Assembly (NCBI GenBank): GCA_035498015.1
Contig: DATKAO010000097.1
Location: 1 to 48,686 of the forward strand
Direction of reading: 5' to 3'
DNA: 48,686 nucleotides
Origin: Myxococcota bacterium
GTDB lineage: Bacteria; Myxococcota_A; UBA9160; SZUA-336
In this document: piece after piece, positions 16,567 to 25,165 of the stretch
How positions within the stretch are numbered: position 1 is the stretch's first letter
How the letters are laid out: every line of letters begins with the position of its first letter
Notes under the pieces: model-generated
What the model was told of the DNA's origin: nothing
Databases searched by the model: none
Seen by the model: the letters and a program-made list of their open reading frames with translations, nothing else
Made by a program: the position numbers and the translations under genes

Positions 16567-19004
16567 TGCTCACGCCGATCCAGTTCGGCGTCGCGGCCGG
16601 CATCCCGCTGCTCGTGGCCGCCGCGGTCTCGGTGCTCCGCCCGCGCTGGATCGTCGACCACCCGATCTGGGTGCTCGTGCTGCACGGCGTGATCACGGTG
16701 ATCTTCGCCGCGGCGTTCTTCCGCTGGGAGCCGTTCGGCGTGCGCATCGGCATCGACGCCTCGAGCGAGCCGCTCCTGCCCGAGAACGACCCGGGCGAGC
16801 CCTTGTACCAGCGCGCGATCCTGTCGTTCGGCGACGACGACGTGTTCGTGATCTCGATGGAGACCGACGGCGTCTTCACGCAGCCGAACCTCGCGACCCT
16901 GAAGTCGGTCGGCGCCGAGATCCAGAAGCTGCCCGGCGTGCGCGGCATTGAGAGCCTGGCCAAGGTCTACGCCTACCGCTGGAACGCGAAGACCGAGATC
17001 GTCGAGATGGGCCAGTTCATCGACGAGGTCCCGTCCGATCCCGCCGCGCTGGCCGACCTGCGCACGCGCGCGCTGTCCGACCCGCTCTACCCCAAGACGA
17101 TCGTGTCTCGCGACGGCAAGACCGCGGCCATCAACGTGACCTTCAGCGCGATGAGCGACGACGAGTTCGTCAAGCAAGATCTCGACGGGCGCATCGCCGC
17201 GATCCTGAAGCAGGCCACGCGGCCGGGAGTCACCTTCCACGTGACCGGCCGCCCGCACGTGCGCGCGCAGGCGCACGAGCTCCTGGTGCACGACCTGGCG
17301 CGGCTGGTCCCGATCGCGGTGGCGGTGTCGGTGATCGCGCTCTGGCTCATGACCGGGTCGCTGCGCGGCACGCTCGTGCCGCTGCTGTTCAACGTGATGG
17401 CCTGCTTCTGGTCCTACGGCGCGATGGCGGCCATGGGCGGGAACCTGAACCTGATCACGCTGTGCATGGGGCCTGCGCTGATCACGATCGGCGGAGTCAC
17501 CGCCGTGCACAGCTTCGAGTGCTACGAGCAGATCGCCAAGACCTCGCGCGACGCGCGCGAGGCGGCGCTGCGCACGCTCGAATACACCGCGGACGTGGTG
17601 CTGATCGCGGGGCTCACCACGATCGTCGGCTTCGCGGCCCTGCTCATCAACGAGATTCCGGCCACCAACGAGCTGGGCGGCTATTGCATCTTCGGCGTGG
17701 CCTCGATCACGGTCATCTCGCTCACCGGCCTGCCCGCGATGCTCTCGCTGTTGCCGCTGCACCACGAGGAGACCGGGCGCGCGCTCTACACCGCGCAGAC
17801 GCGGCTGGCCGAGTGGTTCCAGCACAACGTCGAGCGGCGGCTCGAAAAGCTGGGCCAGTGGCAGATCGAGCACCGCAACGGCGTGCTCCTGGCCTGGGTC
17901 TTGTCCGGCGTGGTCGCCTGTCTCTTGATGCCGCGCATCGTGACCGACACCGACTTCATCACCTTTTTCCGCAAGAGCTCCGCCGTGCGCCAGGACTTCA
18001 CGGCGGTGAACGAGAAGCTCACCGGCGCGGTGCCGCTCTACGTGGTGCTCGAGAGCGGGAAGGAGGGCACGTTCCGCGATCCCGAGGCGCTGCGCGCGGT
18101 CGAGCGGCTGGAGGCGCGCATCGACAAGCTCCCGGGAGTCACCGCCGTCGTGTCTGCGGCCGACCTGGTGAAGATCGCGCACCAGGCCATGGAGCAAGGC
18201 AAGCCCGAGGCGTTCACGATTCCCGACACGCGGCCCGAGCTCGCCGAACTGATGTTCCTGATTCCGAAGGAGAAGCTGCGCACGTTCGCGACCTCGAATC
18301 ACTCCAGCGCGAACCTGCTCGTGCGTTCCGATCGGCTCGGCTCGGCCGCGCTGCGCGAGCTGGAGGATGCCATCCACGCGGCGATCGCCGCGGAGTCACT
18401 CCCGGCCGGTATCCAAGCCGACGTCACCGGCAACTCGATCCGCATCAACCGCGGCGCCGACGGCATCGCCGGCAACCAGGTCGCCCAGCTCACGTTCACG
18501 ATCGTCTGCGCGCTCTTCATCGTGATGGTCGTGTTCCGCAGCGTCGGCCTGGGCCTGCTCGCCATGCCGACCAACGTGCTGCCGGTGTTCCTGTTCTACG
18601 GGGCGCTGGGGGCCGGCGTCGCGCCGCTCTCGATCCCGATCAGCCTGATCGGATCGGTGGCGCTCGGCATCACGGTCGACGACACGAGTCACTTCCTGAA
18701 CGCCTTCCGGCACCGCCGCGCCGACGGCCAGAGCGCCGAGCGCGCGGCGCTCGAGTGCACGATGGAAGTGTGCCGTGCGATGGTCGTGACCTCGACCATG
18801 GAGATCACGGGCTTCCTGGTCATGACGTTCTCGAGCTTCGCCACGCTGCAGGAGTTCGGCTATCTCACCGCGATCACGATGACGATGTGTCTCGCAACCG
18901 ACGTGCTGATGCTGCCCGCCATGGTCGTGAAGCTGCAGAAGCTCGCCGTGCCGGCCAGCGACCGGCTGCGGGCGAGCCCGGCGCGCGGCGAGTCACCGGC
19001 GTGA
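16566..19004 (+). CDS. MMPL/RND-family transporter
   Basis: An 812-residue inner-membrane protein with the duplicated RND/MMPL layout. The first half has a membrane span at about 8-28, a large periplasmic loop, then a helix bundle at about 238-390. The second half repeats this: a span near 439-457, a loop, then a bundle at about 640-790. Motifs such as LGITVDDTSHFLNAFRHRR in the second bundle match the proton-relay region of lipid-exporting MMPL proteins. It probably exports a lipid or other hydrophobic compound. Start GTG 16566 overlaps the SDR stop by one base and its stop overlaps the aldo/keto reductase start, so the three proteins are made together. Confidence 0.88.
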   Translation: MLTPIQFGVAAGIPLLVAAAVSVLRPRWIVDHPIWVLVLHGVITVIFAAAFFRWEPFGVRIGIDASSEPLLPENDPGEPLYQRAILSFGDDDVFVISMETDGVFTQPNLATLKSVGAEIQKLPGVRGIESLAKVYAYRWNAKTEIVEMGQFIDEVPSDPAALADLRTRALSDPLYPKTIVSRDGKTAAINVTFSAMSDDEFVKQDLDGRIAAILKQATRPGVTFHVTGRPHVRAQAHELLVHDLARLVPIAVAVSVIALWLMTGSLRGTLVPLLFNVMACFWSYGAMAAMGGNLNLITLCMGPALITIGGVTAVHSFECYEQIAKTSRDAREAALRTLEYTADVVLIAGLTTIVGFAALLINEIPATNELGGYCIFGVASITVISLTGLPAMLSLLPLHHEETGRALYTAQTRLAEWFQHNVERRLEKLGQWQIEHRNGVLLAWVLSGVVACLLMPRIVTDTDFITFFRKSSAVRQDFTAVNEKLTGAVPLYVVLESGKEGTFRDPEALRAVERLEARIDKLPGVTAVVSAADLVKIAHQAMEQGKPEAFTIPDTRPELAELMFLIPKEKLRTFATSNHSSANLLVRSDRLGSAALRELEDAIHAAIAAESLPAGIQADVTGNSIRINRGADGIAGNQVAQLTFTIVCALFIVMVVFRSVGLGLLAMPTNVLPVFLFYGALGAGVAPLSIPISLIGSVALGITVDDTSHFLNAFRHRRADGQSAERAALECTMEVCRAMVVTSTMEITGFLVMTFSSFATLQEFGYLTAITMTMCLATDVLMLPAMVVKLQKLAVPASDRLRASPARGESPA

Positions 19005-19972
19005 ACCACGCGACGCTCGGCCGCTTCGGGCGCGTGAGTCGCCTGACGCTCGGGGGCGGCGGCATCGGCCAGATCTGGGGCGAGACGAGCAAGGACGAGG
19101 CGCTGCGCACGGTCGAAGCGGCCGTGGCGGCGGGCATCGACCTGCTCGACACCGCGCCCATGTACCGCAACTGCGAGCAGTTCATCGGGGAGGCCTTCGG
19201 CGGCCGCCTGCCGCCCGGGCTGCGCGTCACCTCGAAGTGCGCGCTCGGCTCGCCGCCCGCCGGCGAAGCTCCGGCGCGCATCCGCGCGTCGCTCGAGCGG
19301 AGCCTCGCCGCGATGAAGCTCGAGCGCATCGACCTGTACTTCCTGCACACGAACATCTGCCCCGACGACTACGTGTACGCGCACGGCAACGACCGGCGCG
19401 CGCAGCTGGCCACGACCTGGTCGCTGTACGTGGACCAGGTGGTGCCGACCTTCGAGTCACTTGCGCGCGAAGGCAGGATCGGCGCCTGGGGCATCACGGC
19501 CGTGGGTGTCCCCGACACGGTCGTGCGCGCCCTCGAGCACGCGCCGCGCCCGCGCGCGGCGCAGGTGGTCGCGAACCTGCTCGACAGCGCAGGCAGCCTG
19601 CGCCGCTTCGAAGAGCCCGCGCGGCCGCGCGAGATCGCCCGCGCCGCCCGGGCCGCGGGCGTGGGCGTGCTCGGCATCCGCGCCGTGCAGGCCGGCGCGC
19701 TCACGCGCGAGCTCGACCGCGCCCTGTCTCCGAACCACCCGGACGCGCGCGACTACGCGCGCGCCGCGCCGTTTCGCGCGCTGTGCGAGCGCTGGGGCGA
19801 AGACCCGGCCGTGGTCGCGCACCGCTACGCCCTGTCGCTGCCGAACGTCGACACGGTCGTGCTCGGCGTGAAGAACCGGATCGAGCTCGCGCAGTGTCTC
19901 GCCGCGGAGGCCGCGGGGCCGCTCGCCGCCGACCAGATCGCAGAGATCGACTCGTCCGCAGCCCGACCTTAG
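19001..19972 (+). CDS. Aldo/keto reductase family protein
   Basis: A 323-residue TIM-barrel oxidoreductase that reduces carbonyls with NAD(P)H. The tetrad can be read as Asp50 (DLLDTAP), Tyr55 (PMYRN), Lys79 (VTSKC) and His116 (YFLHTN). The usual C-terminal coenzyme segment is seen as NVDTVVLGVKNRIEL. GTG 19001 overlaps the transporter stop as GTGA. That decides the start, although the frame stays open far upstream because of high GC. It closes the SDR-RND-reductase unit. The convergent small lipoprotein gene ends 8 bases away. Confidence 0.88.
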   Translation: MNHATLGRFGRVSRLTLGGGGIGQIWGETSKDEALRTVEAAVAAGIDLLDTAPMYRNCEQFIGEAFGGRLPPGLRVTSKCALGSPPAGEAPARIRASLERSLAAMKLERIDLYFLHTNICPDDYVYAHGNDRRAQLATTWSLYVDQVVPTFESLAREGRIGAWGITAVGVPDTVVRALEHAPRPRAAQVVANLLDSAGSLRRFEEPARPREIARAARAAGVGVLGIRAVQAGALTRELDRALSPNHPDARDYARAAPFRALCERWGEDPAVVAHRYALSLPNVDTVVLGVKNRIELAQCLAAEAAGPLAADQIAEIDSSAARP

Positions 19973-19979
19973 AACCGAC

Positions 19980-20201
19980 TCACTTTCCCTCGACCGCTTC
20001 CTTCCCCTTTTCGTACTGCTCGTCCAGCTTGCGGCCAGCCTTCTCCATCGCGCCTTCATTGGGGTGAGTCAGCTTGTCGACGGTCTCGTCGATCTTCTCG
20101 CCGGCCTTCTGGGCGGCGCCCTTCTGGGGACAGCCGGTGGTGGCGAGCGACGCCACGGCGAGCGCGGCGAGCAGGAGACGGGAAGCGTGCGTGGTTCTCA
20201 T
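19980..20201 (-). CDS. Small predicted lipoprotein with repeated amphipathic segments
   Basis: A 73-residue protein: a signal sequence (MRTTHASRLLLAALAVASLA) ending in TTGC, an atypical lipobox, then a charged tail. The tail contains two similar stretches, QKAGEKIDETVDKL and MEKAGRKLDEQYEKG, suggesting two amphipathic helices. No function can be named. A second ATG at 20210 would add three residues, but TACAAT lies 7 bases before ATG 20201, which favours ATG 20201 and a leaderless mRNA. The divergent methyltransferase gene starts only 23 bases away. Confidence 0.7.
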   Translation of the reverse strand: MRTTHASRLLLAALAVASLATTGCPQKGAAQKAGEKIDETVDKLTHPNEGAMEKAGRKLDEQYEKGKEAVEGK

Positions 20202-20208
20202 GGGGCTC

Positions 20209-20218
20209 ATTGTATTCT
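20209..20218. promoter_or_regulatory. Overlapping -10 elements of a bidirectional leaderless promoter
   Basis: The ten bases ATTGTATTCT contain TATTCT on the plus strand (20213-20218), ending exactly 6 bases before GTG 20225. They also contain TACAAT on the minus strand (20214-20209), ending 7 bases before ATG 20201. Neither start has a Shine-Dalgarno. The -35 regions would lie inside the opposite coding sequences. Confidence 0.5.
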
Positions 20219-20224
20219 GGCGAG

Positions 20225-21124
20225 GTGAGCGACGAGGGCACGATTCGCGGCGCGTACGACGGCTCGAGCGTCGCGTTTCGCGCGCTCGAGGCCTGGGGCT
20301 GGGGCGAGTTCGTGAACCTCGGCTTCTACCCGCTTCTGGCGCTGCCCGGGCTGCTGTTCGGCATGGCGCCGTTCCAGCGGCGCCTCGCCGCGCGCGCCGT
20401 CGATCTGCTGGCGCCCGGCCCGGGCGAGCGCGTGCTCGACGCGGGCTGCGGGCGCGGCGGCGCGTCGGCGCTCGTCGCGGCGCGCGGCGCCGAGGTGCTC
20501 GGCGTCGATCTCCTGCCCGAGAGCATCGCGGCGGCGCAGGCGCGCTTCGGCGCCGACCCGCGGCTGCGCTTCGCGGTCGCCGACGTGACTCGCCTCCCGG
20601 CTCGCGCCGCGGGCGTCGACCTGTCCGCGGGCTGCTTCGACGCCGTGCTGTGTCTCGAGGCCGGCTTCCACCTGGGCGCGAAGGGGCGCCGCGCGTTCCT
20701 GGAGGAGGCCGCGCGCGTGCTGCGGCCCGGCGGGCGGCTCGTGCTGGTCGACTTCGCCTGGCGTGACTCGCGCCCGGAGCGCATCGCCGAGCTCGACCGC
20801 GACCGGCTGGTGCGAGACACCTGGCGCTTCGCCGAGTTCGAGCCGCTCGAGCGCTACCGCGCGTCGCTGCGCGAGCTCGGCTTCGTGGAGCGTGCGTTCC
20901 GCGACTGGACCGGACCCGTGACCGACCGCTTCCAGCACATCGCGACCTTCCTGGCGCGCACCGGAAACACGCGCGCCGGCCGCGCGTTCTGGTGCGCGCT
21001 GCGGCCGCGCCTGGCCCGGATCCCGCCGCACGAGTGGGCAACGCTGGTCCCGCTCATGCGCGCTCACGACGAGGTTCGGCGTGCCTCGCGCTACGTCGCG
21101 TTCCTGCTCGAGAAGCCGGCTTAG
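20225..21124 (+). CDS. Class I SAM-dependent methyltransferase
   Basis: A 299-residue methyltransferase. Motif I is VLDAGCGRGG (about 70-79), the acidic strand-2 end is LGVDLLPES, and LRPGGRLVLVDFAWRDS is the post-motif strand. The N-terminal region (AFRALEAWGWGEFVNLGFYP) and the length resemble small-molecule or O-methyltransferases acting on hydrophobic substrates; the true acceptor is unknown. GTG 20225 was chosen because TATTCT lies exactly 6 bases upstream; a TTG at 20210 would place the promoter inside the gene. The last 44 bases overlap the start of the START-domain gene. Confidence 0.82.
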   Translation: MSDEGTIRGAYDGSSVAFRALEAWGWGEFVNLGFYPLLALPGLLFGMAPFQRRLAARAVDLLAPGPGERVLDAGCGRGGASALVAARGAEVLGVDLLPESIAAAQARFGADPRLRFAVADVTRLPARAAGVDLSAGCFDAVLCLEAGFHLGAKGRRAFLEEAARVLRPGGRLVLVDFAWRDSRPERIAELDRDRLVRDTWRFAEFEPLERYRASLRELGFVERAFRDWTGPVTDRFQHIATFLARTGNTRAGRAFWCALRPRLARIPPHEWATLVPLMRAHDEVRRASRYVAFLLEKPA

Positions 21125-21779
21125 CGCGCTGGCCGCGTGCGCCGCGCTCGCCCTCGCGGGCCCGGCGCGCGCCGACGACTGGCAGACGCTCTTCCGCTCC
21201 GACGGAGTCACGGTGGCCGAGCGGCCCGAGCCGGAGCGCGCGCTGCCCGATTTCCGCGGCGAGATCGAGCTCGAAGCCGACGCCTACGAGGTGCTCGCGG
21301 TGATCCTCGACGTGCCGCAACAGACCGAGTGGATGTGGCAGTGCCGGGTGAGTCGCGTGCTGCGGCGCGAGGCCGACGACGGCGTGCTCGTGTACCAGGT
21401 GCTCGACGCGCACTGGCCCGCCACCGACCGCGACGTGGTGTTCGAGAGCGTGCCGCACGTGGTCGAGCCCGGCAGGCGGCTCGAGGTGCGCTTCGAGAGC
21501 CGGGACGACCCGGCCGCGCCACCGATGGCCGAGCTCGTGCGCATGCCGCGGCTCGCGGGCGACTTCGCGCTGGAGGCGCTCGGCCCCGGCCACACGCGAG
21601 TCACCTACACGGTCTCGGCCGACCCGGGCGGCGCGCTGCCCGCCGCCTTCCTGCGCCAGACCGTGCGCGAGTCACCGTTCGACACGCTGGTCGGCCTGCG
21701 CCGGCGCGTGGCGGAGACTCGGGGCCGCTACGCCGGGGTGGCCGATTCCTGGCGCTCGCGCGGCGCTTCCACGCGGTAA
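21081..21779 (+). CDS. Secreted START/SRPBCC-domain protein
   Basis: A 232-residue protein with an N-terminal signal peptide (about residues 1-31, ending PARAD) and a START-like lipid-binding domain. The domain reads WQTLFRSDGVTVAERPEP, then EVLAVILDVPQQTEWMW and ATDRDVVFES, which match the typical strand-helix pattern of bacterial START proteins. It probably binds a hydrophobic ligand in the periplasm. GTG 21081 is the only plausible start before the signal peptide and overlaps the methyltransferase by 44 bases. Its TAA stop doubles as part of the -10 hexamer of the next gene. Confidence 0.75.
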   Translation: MPRATSRSCSRSRLSALAACAALALAGPARADDWQTLFRSDGVTVAERPEPERALPDFRGEIELEADAYEVLAVILDVPQQTEWMWQCRVSRVLRREADDGVLVYQVLDAHWPATDRDVVFESVPHVVEPGRRLEVRFESRDDPAAPPMAELVRMPRLAGDFALEALGPGHTRVTYTVSADPGGALPAAFLRQTVRESPFDTLVGLRRRVAETRGRYAGVADSWRSRGASTR

Positions 21780-21782
21780 CAT
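21777..21782 (+). promoter_or_regulatory. -10 element of a probable leaderless promoter, overlapping a stop codon
   Basis: TAACAT ends exactly 6 bases before ATG 21789. Its first three bases are the TAA stop of the START-domain gene. Confidence 0.45.
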
Positions 21783-21788
21783 CGAGTC

Positions 21789-22682
21789 ATGCCGAAGGGG
21801 AAGAAGTCGAAGAAGGACCTGGCGGCCCGCTATCGCGTCGACGACGGCCACGGCTTCCGCCTGGCGGACGTGGACCCGGAGGACACCGCGCGCCTGGAGT
21901 CGGCCGACGAGGCGAGTCCAGAGATGGCCAAGTCTCTCGAGACACTGCGCGACCTGCAGCAGAAGCTCTACGCCGACGACCGCTGGGCGCTCCTGATCCT
22001 CTTGCAGGGCATCGACGCCGCGGGCAAGGACGGCACGATCGCGCACGTGATGTCGGGCGTGGATCCGCAGGGCTGCCAGGTCTGGTCGTTCAAGCGGCCG
22101 TCCGAGGAGGACCTCGACCACGACTTCCTGTGGCGCAGCGCGTTCCGCCGCCCCGAGCGCGGCCGGATCGGCATCTGGAACCGCTCGTACTACGAAGAGG
22201 TGCTGGTGGTGCGCGTGCACCCCGAGCTGCTCCAGCACGAACATCTGCCCGCGCGCCTGGTCACGAAACAGATCTGGAAGGAGCGCTGCGAGGACATCGT
22301 GGCGCACGAGCGCTATCTCGCGCGCAACGGCGTGGTCGTGGTGAAGCTGCTCCTGCACGTCTCGAAGGAAGAGCAGCTCCGGCGGCTCCTCGCGCGCATC
22401 GAGGAGCGGGACAAGAACTGGAAGTTCGAGACCGGCGACATCGCGGAGCGCGCGCACTGGCACGACTACCAGGACGCATTCGAGGACATGGTGCGGCGCA
22501 CCGCCACGCCACACGCCCCGTGGTACGTGGTGCCCGCGGACCACAAGTGGTTCGCGCGGCTGGTCGTCTCACAAGTGCTCGTGGCCACCTTGCGCGAGCT
22601 CGACCCGCAGTATCCCGAGGTCGACGCCCCACGCCGCCGCCAGCTCGCGAGGATCCGCACCGCGCTCGAGCGCCAGAAGTGA
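21789..22682 (+). CDS. ppk2: Polyphosphate kinase 2 family protein
   Basis: A 297-residue cytoplasmic enzyme that transfers phosphate between polyphosphate and nucleotides. The Walker A loop is GIDAAGKDG (about 74-82), and the family's second motif is GIWNRSYYEEVLVVRVHPE (about 128-146). FKRPSEEDLDHDFLWR is the lid-like region. The length and motifs fit one-domain PPK2 enzymes; whether it phosphorylates ADP, GDP or NMPs cannot be told. ATG 21789 lacks a Shine-Dalgarno and is preceded by TAACAT at 6 bases. It stands alone between the START-domain gene and mscL. Confidence 0.9.
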   Translation: MPKGKKSKKDLAARYRVDDGHGFRLADVDPEDTARLESADEASPEMAKSLETLRDLQQKLYADDRWALLILLQGIDAAGKDGTIAHVMSGVDPQGCQVWSFKRPSEEDLDHDFLWRSAFRRPERGRIGIWNRSYYEEVLVVRVHPELLQHEHLPARLVTKQIWKERCEDIVAHERYLARNGVVVVKLLLHVSKEEQLRRLLARIEERDKNWKFETGDIAERAHWHDYQDAFEDMVRRTATPHAPWYVVPADHKWFARLVVSQVLVATLRELDPQYPEVDAPRRRQLARIRTALERQK

Positions 22683-22714
22683 GATGATGTGCGCCGTCGT
22701 CTGAGGAGGGTGGC

Positions 22715-23104
22715 ATGAGTCTCCTGTCCGATTTCCGCGACTTCGTGAACCGGGGCAACGTGATGGACCTGGCCGTGGGCGTGATCATCGGCGGGGCGTT
22801 CGGAAAGATCGTCTCGTCCCTGGTCGGCGACGTACTGATGCCGGCGATCGGCATCGTGATGGGCGGCATCAACTTCGCGGGCCTGGCGGTGCAGATCGGC
22901 GGCACGGCCGAGGCGCCGGTGCTGCTCAAGTACGGCTCGTTCATCCAGGCGATCGTCGACTTCCTGATCATCGCGTTCTGCGTGTTCCTCTTGGTCCGCG
23001 CCGTCACCGCGGTCCAGAAGCCCAAAGCCGCGGCACCCGCGCCACCGACCGCGCAGGAGAAGCTACTCATGGAGATCCGCGACCTCCTGCGCGCGCGCGG
23101 CTGA
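22715..23104 (+). CDS. mscL: Large-conductance mechanosensitive channel MscL
   Basis: A 129-residue inner-membrane protein that forms a pentameric pore opened by membrane tension, releasing solutes on osmotic downshock. The N-terminal helix and first span are highly typical: DFRDFVNRGNVMDLAVGVII, then GGAFGKIVSSLVGDVLMP. The second span is about 72-95. A charged C-terminal helix (QEKLLMEIRDLLRARG) ends the protein. The ATG has GAGGAGGG 5 bases upstream, and GATGAT at 22683-22688 may be the -10. The following 99 bases hold the promoter and leader of the next gene. Confidence 0.95.
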   Translation: MSLLSDFRDFVNRGNVMDLAVGVIIGGAFGKIVSSLVGDVLMPAIGIVMGGINFAGLAVQIGGTAEAPVLLKYGSFIQAIVDFLIIAFCVFLLVRAVTAVQKPKAAAPAPPTAQEKLLMEIRDLLRARG

Positions 23105-23167
23105 AGCCCGCCGGGGCGGCAGCCCGCAGGCAAGTCTCTCGCAGAACACGGCGCGCCCGGAAGGCGT

Positions 23168-23173
23168 TAGGAT
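23168..23173 (+). promoter_or_regulatory. -10 element with a short leader and Shine-Dalgarno
   Basis: TAGGAT lies 30 bases before ATG 23204. The leader contains AAGGAG at 23187-23192. It is an example of the second, leadered promoter class in this window. Confidence 0.4.
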
Positions 23174-23203
23174 CTCGTCCGCCCAGAAGGAGCCCCCCAC
23201 GCC

Positions 23204-25150
23204 ATGCGCCGGAGCCTGTGCGCGCTGCTGCTGCTGCTGTTCTGTCCCGCCGCCGCGGCCTTCGGCGCGCCCCAGATCGACATCACCGCGCCCACCGACA
23301 ACCTGGTGACCAAAGTCGCGACGATCGACGTGGTCGCGACGGTGACCAACGCCAACGGCGCGCTCACCGTGAGCGTCGGGAACATCACGGCCACGAACGT
23401 GGGCGACGTGTACACGGCCTCGAACGTGCCGCTGGCCAACGGCCCGAACACGCTCACCGTCACCGCGACCGACGACGACGGACCCGTGACTGCCGACGTG
23501 CACGTGAAGCGGCTTCCGTTCGCGGTGATCGACGCTCCCGACGACCCGAATGTCGCAGGGCTGCAGTTCACCACGCCGCTCAGCTCGGTCGACGTGTCGG
23601 GTCACGTCGAGGACAACGAGCCCAACGGCACGATCGAGCTCAGCGCCGGCTTCTTCGCCTTCCCGGCCACGCTGACCGCCGACCCCAACGATCCGACGCG
23701 CTTCAACTTCACCGGCACCGTGCCGAATCTCTCCGAGGGCGACACGGCGATCCGGGCCTTCTACACCGACGCACACAACAACACCGACGCGAGTGACCCG
23801 CTCACGGTGACCCGCACGCGCGTATGTACCACCAAGACCGACTTCACGGTGCCGGGCGATCCCAACGACCCGAACGCGTCGCAGAACTACTTCGTCGACC
23901 GCAGCGACGACCTGCCCGACGCGGACCCGAACGACGCGAAGTGCGACATCCGCAAGGAAGTCCGCACCATCCCGAGTGACCCGAACGACCCCAACGCGCC
24001 GTTCGAGCCGCCCGCGGTCTTCGGTCACTGCACGCTGCGCGCGGCCATCGAGCAGGCCAATGCCCACCCGGGTCCCGACACGATCTCGATCCTCTCCGCG
24101 CGCAAGATCGTGCTCACCCGCACCGGCGGTCACGAGGACGCTGCGGACCGCGGCGACCTCGACATCCAGGACGACACCCGGATCGTCGGTATCTCGCGCG
24201 ATGCCATCGTGATCGACGGGCGCAAGCTCGGCGATCGCGTGTTCGACGTGCGGTCCGGCAAGCGCCTCGAGCTCGTGAACGTGACCGTCCAGTTCGGTCA
24301 GACGCCCAAGCCCGACAAGAACGACCCGAACACGATCGAGCGCGGCGGCTGCATCCGCAGCCAGGGCCGCCTCGACGTGCGCAACGTGGCGCTCTTGAAC
24401 TGCACCTCGGGCGACGCGGGCGGGGCCGTCTCGCTCGAGGACGGGAACAGCGCCATGGCGTGCGTGATCGTGGCGCGCAGCAAGGCCAAGACCGACGGCG
24501 GCGCGATCGCCTCCGACGGGGTGCCGCTCACGATCCAGAACTCGACTCTGGCCATCAACTCGGCGAGCGGAAGCGGCGGCGCCATCTCGATGGGCGGCGG
24601 TGAGTCCGCGCTGGCGCTCGAGCTGCGCAACGACACACTGAGTCAGAACAAGGCCAAGGTGGCAGGCGGCGCGCTCGACCTGGGCGGCCTGGTCGAGGCC
24701 ACGATCAACAACCTCACGTTCGCGAACAACAGCGCGAAGACGGGCACGTCGATCTCGACCACCGACGGGGCCACGGTCACGATCTCGAACTCGATCCTGG
24801 GCGACAAGTCGAAGAAGGCCTGCGATCCGGGCTCGCCGGTCGTGTCCACGGGCGGGAACGTGGAGCTCGGCGACACGTGCAACCTGCAGGCGCCGCCCAC
24901 GGACCTGCCGGGCACCGATCCCCAGCTCGAATCACTCGCCACGAACAACGGCACCACGCCCGCGCACCGGCTGAAGGACACGAGCCCCGCGATCGACCAC
25001 GCCGGCGTGCAGACGCCGTGCGAACCGCTCGATCAGCGCGAAGTCTCGCGCGGCGACTGGCCGGGGAACGACCCGAACCTCGGTGTGAACGCCAACCCGA
25101 AGTGGTGCGACTGCGGATCGCTCGAGCTGCGGACGGCGCAGCCGCAGTAG
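23204..25150 (+). CDS. Secreted right-handed beta-helix protein with CSLREA and choice-of-anchor segments
   Basis: A 648-residue exported protein (signal peptide about 1-22). The first about 200 residues are strand-rich Ig-like repeats (TDNLVTKVATIDVVATVTN). A CSLREA-type motif follows at about residue 275 (CTLRAAIEQAN). Next is a parallel beta-helix (about 300-560) with recurring GGAxS/GGA turns such as DAGGAVSLEDGN and SGSGGAISMGGGE. The end (DPQLESLATNNGTTPAHRL, then SPAIDHAG) is a choice-of-anchor Q-like region. At least seven Asp-Pro-Asn motifs (often DPNDPN) punctuate the linkers, possibly for calcium or wall contact. Likely a surface or secreted adhesin-like or polysaccharide-binding protein; no catalytic motif seen. 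Confidence 0.78.
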   Translation: MRRSLCALLLLLFCPAAAAFGAPQIDITAPTDNLVTKVATIDVVATVTNANGALTVSVGNITATNVGDVYTASNVPLANGPNTLTVTATDDDGPVTADVHVKRLPFAVIDAPDDPNVAGLQFTTPLSSVDVSGHVEDNEPNGTIELSAGFFAFPATLTADPNDPTRFNFTGTVPNLSEGDTAIRAFYTDAHNNTDASDPLTVTRTRVCTTKTDFTVPGDPNDPNASQNYFVDRSDDLPDADPNDAKCDIRKEVRTIPSDPNDPNAPFEPPAVFGHCTLRAAIEQANAHPGPDTISILSARKIVLTRTGGHEDAADRGDLDIQDDTRIVGISRDAIVIDGRKLGDRVFDVRSGKRLELVNVTVQFGQTPKPDKNDPNTIERGGCIRSQGRLDVRNVALLNCTSGDAGGAVSLEDGNSAMACVIVARSKAKTDGGAIASDGVPLTIQNSTLAINSASGSGGAISMGGGESALALELRNDTLSQNKAKVAGGALDLGGLVEATINNLTFANNSAKTGTSISTTDGATVTISNSILGDKSKKACDPGSPVVSTGGNVELGDTCNLQAPPTDLPGTDPQLESLATNNGTTPAHRLKDTSPAIDHAGVQTPCEPLDQREVSRGDWPGNDPNLGVNANPKWCDCGSLELRTAQPQ

Positions 25151-25152
25151 GC

Positions 25153-25158
25153 TAGGCT
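25153..25158 (+). promoter_or_regulatory. -10 element of a probable leaderless promoter
   Basis: TAGGCT ends 7 bases before ATG 25166, with no Shine-Dalgarno between. It lies just after the stop of the beta-helix gene. Confidence 0.4.
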
Positions 25159-25165
25159 GCGGCGC

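Noticed and set aside
17462-19000. Long open frame upstream of the aldo/keto reductase, inside the RND gene
   Set aside because: It is an out-of-frame shadow. At 70% GC stop codons are scarce, the translation is Arg/Pro/Ala-rich without motifs, and the reductase begins at the GTGA overlap.
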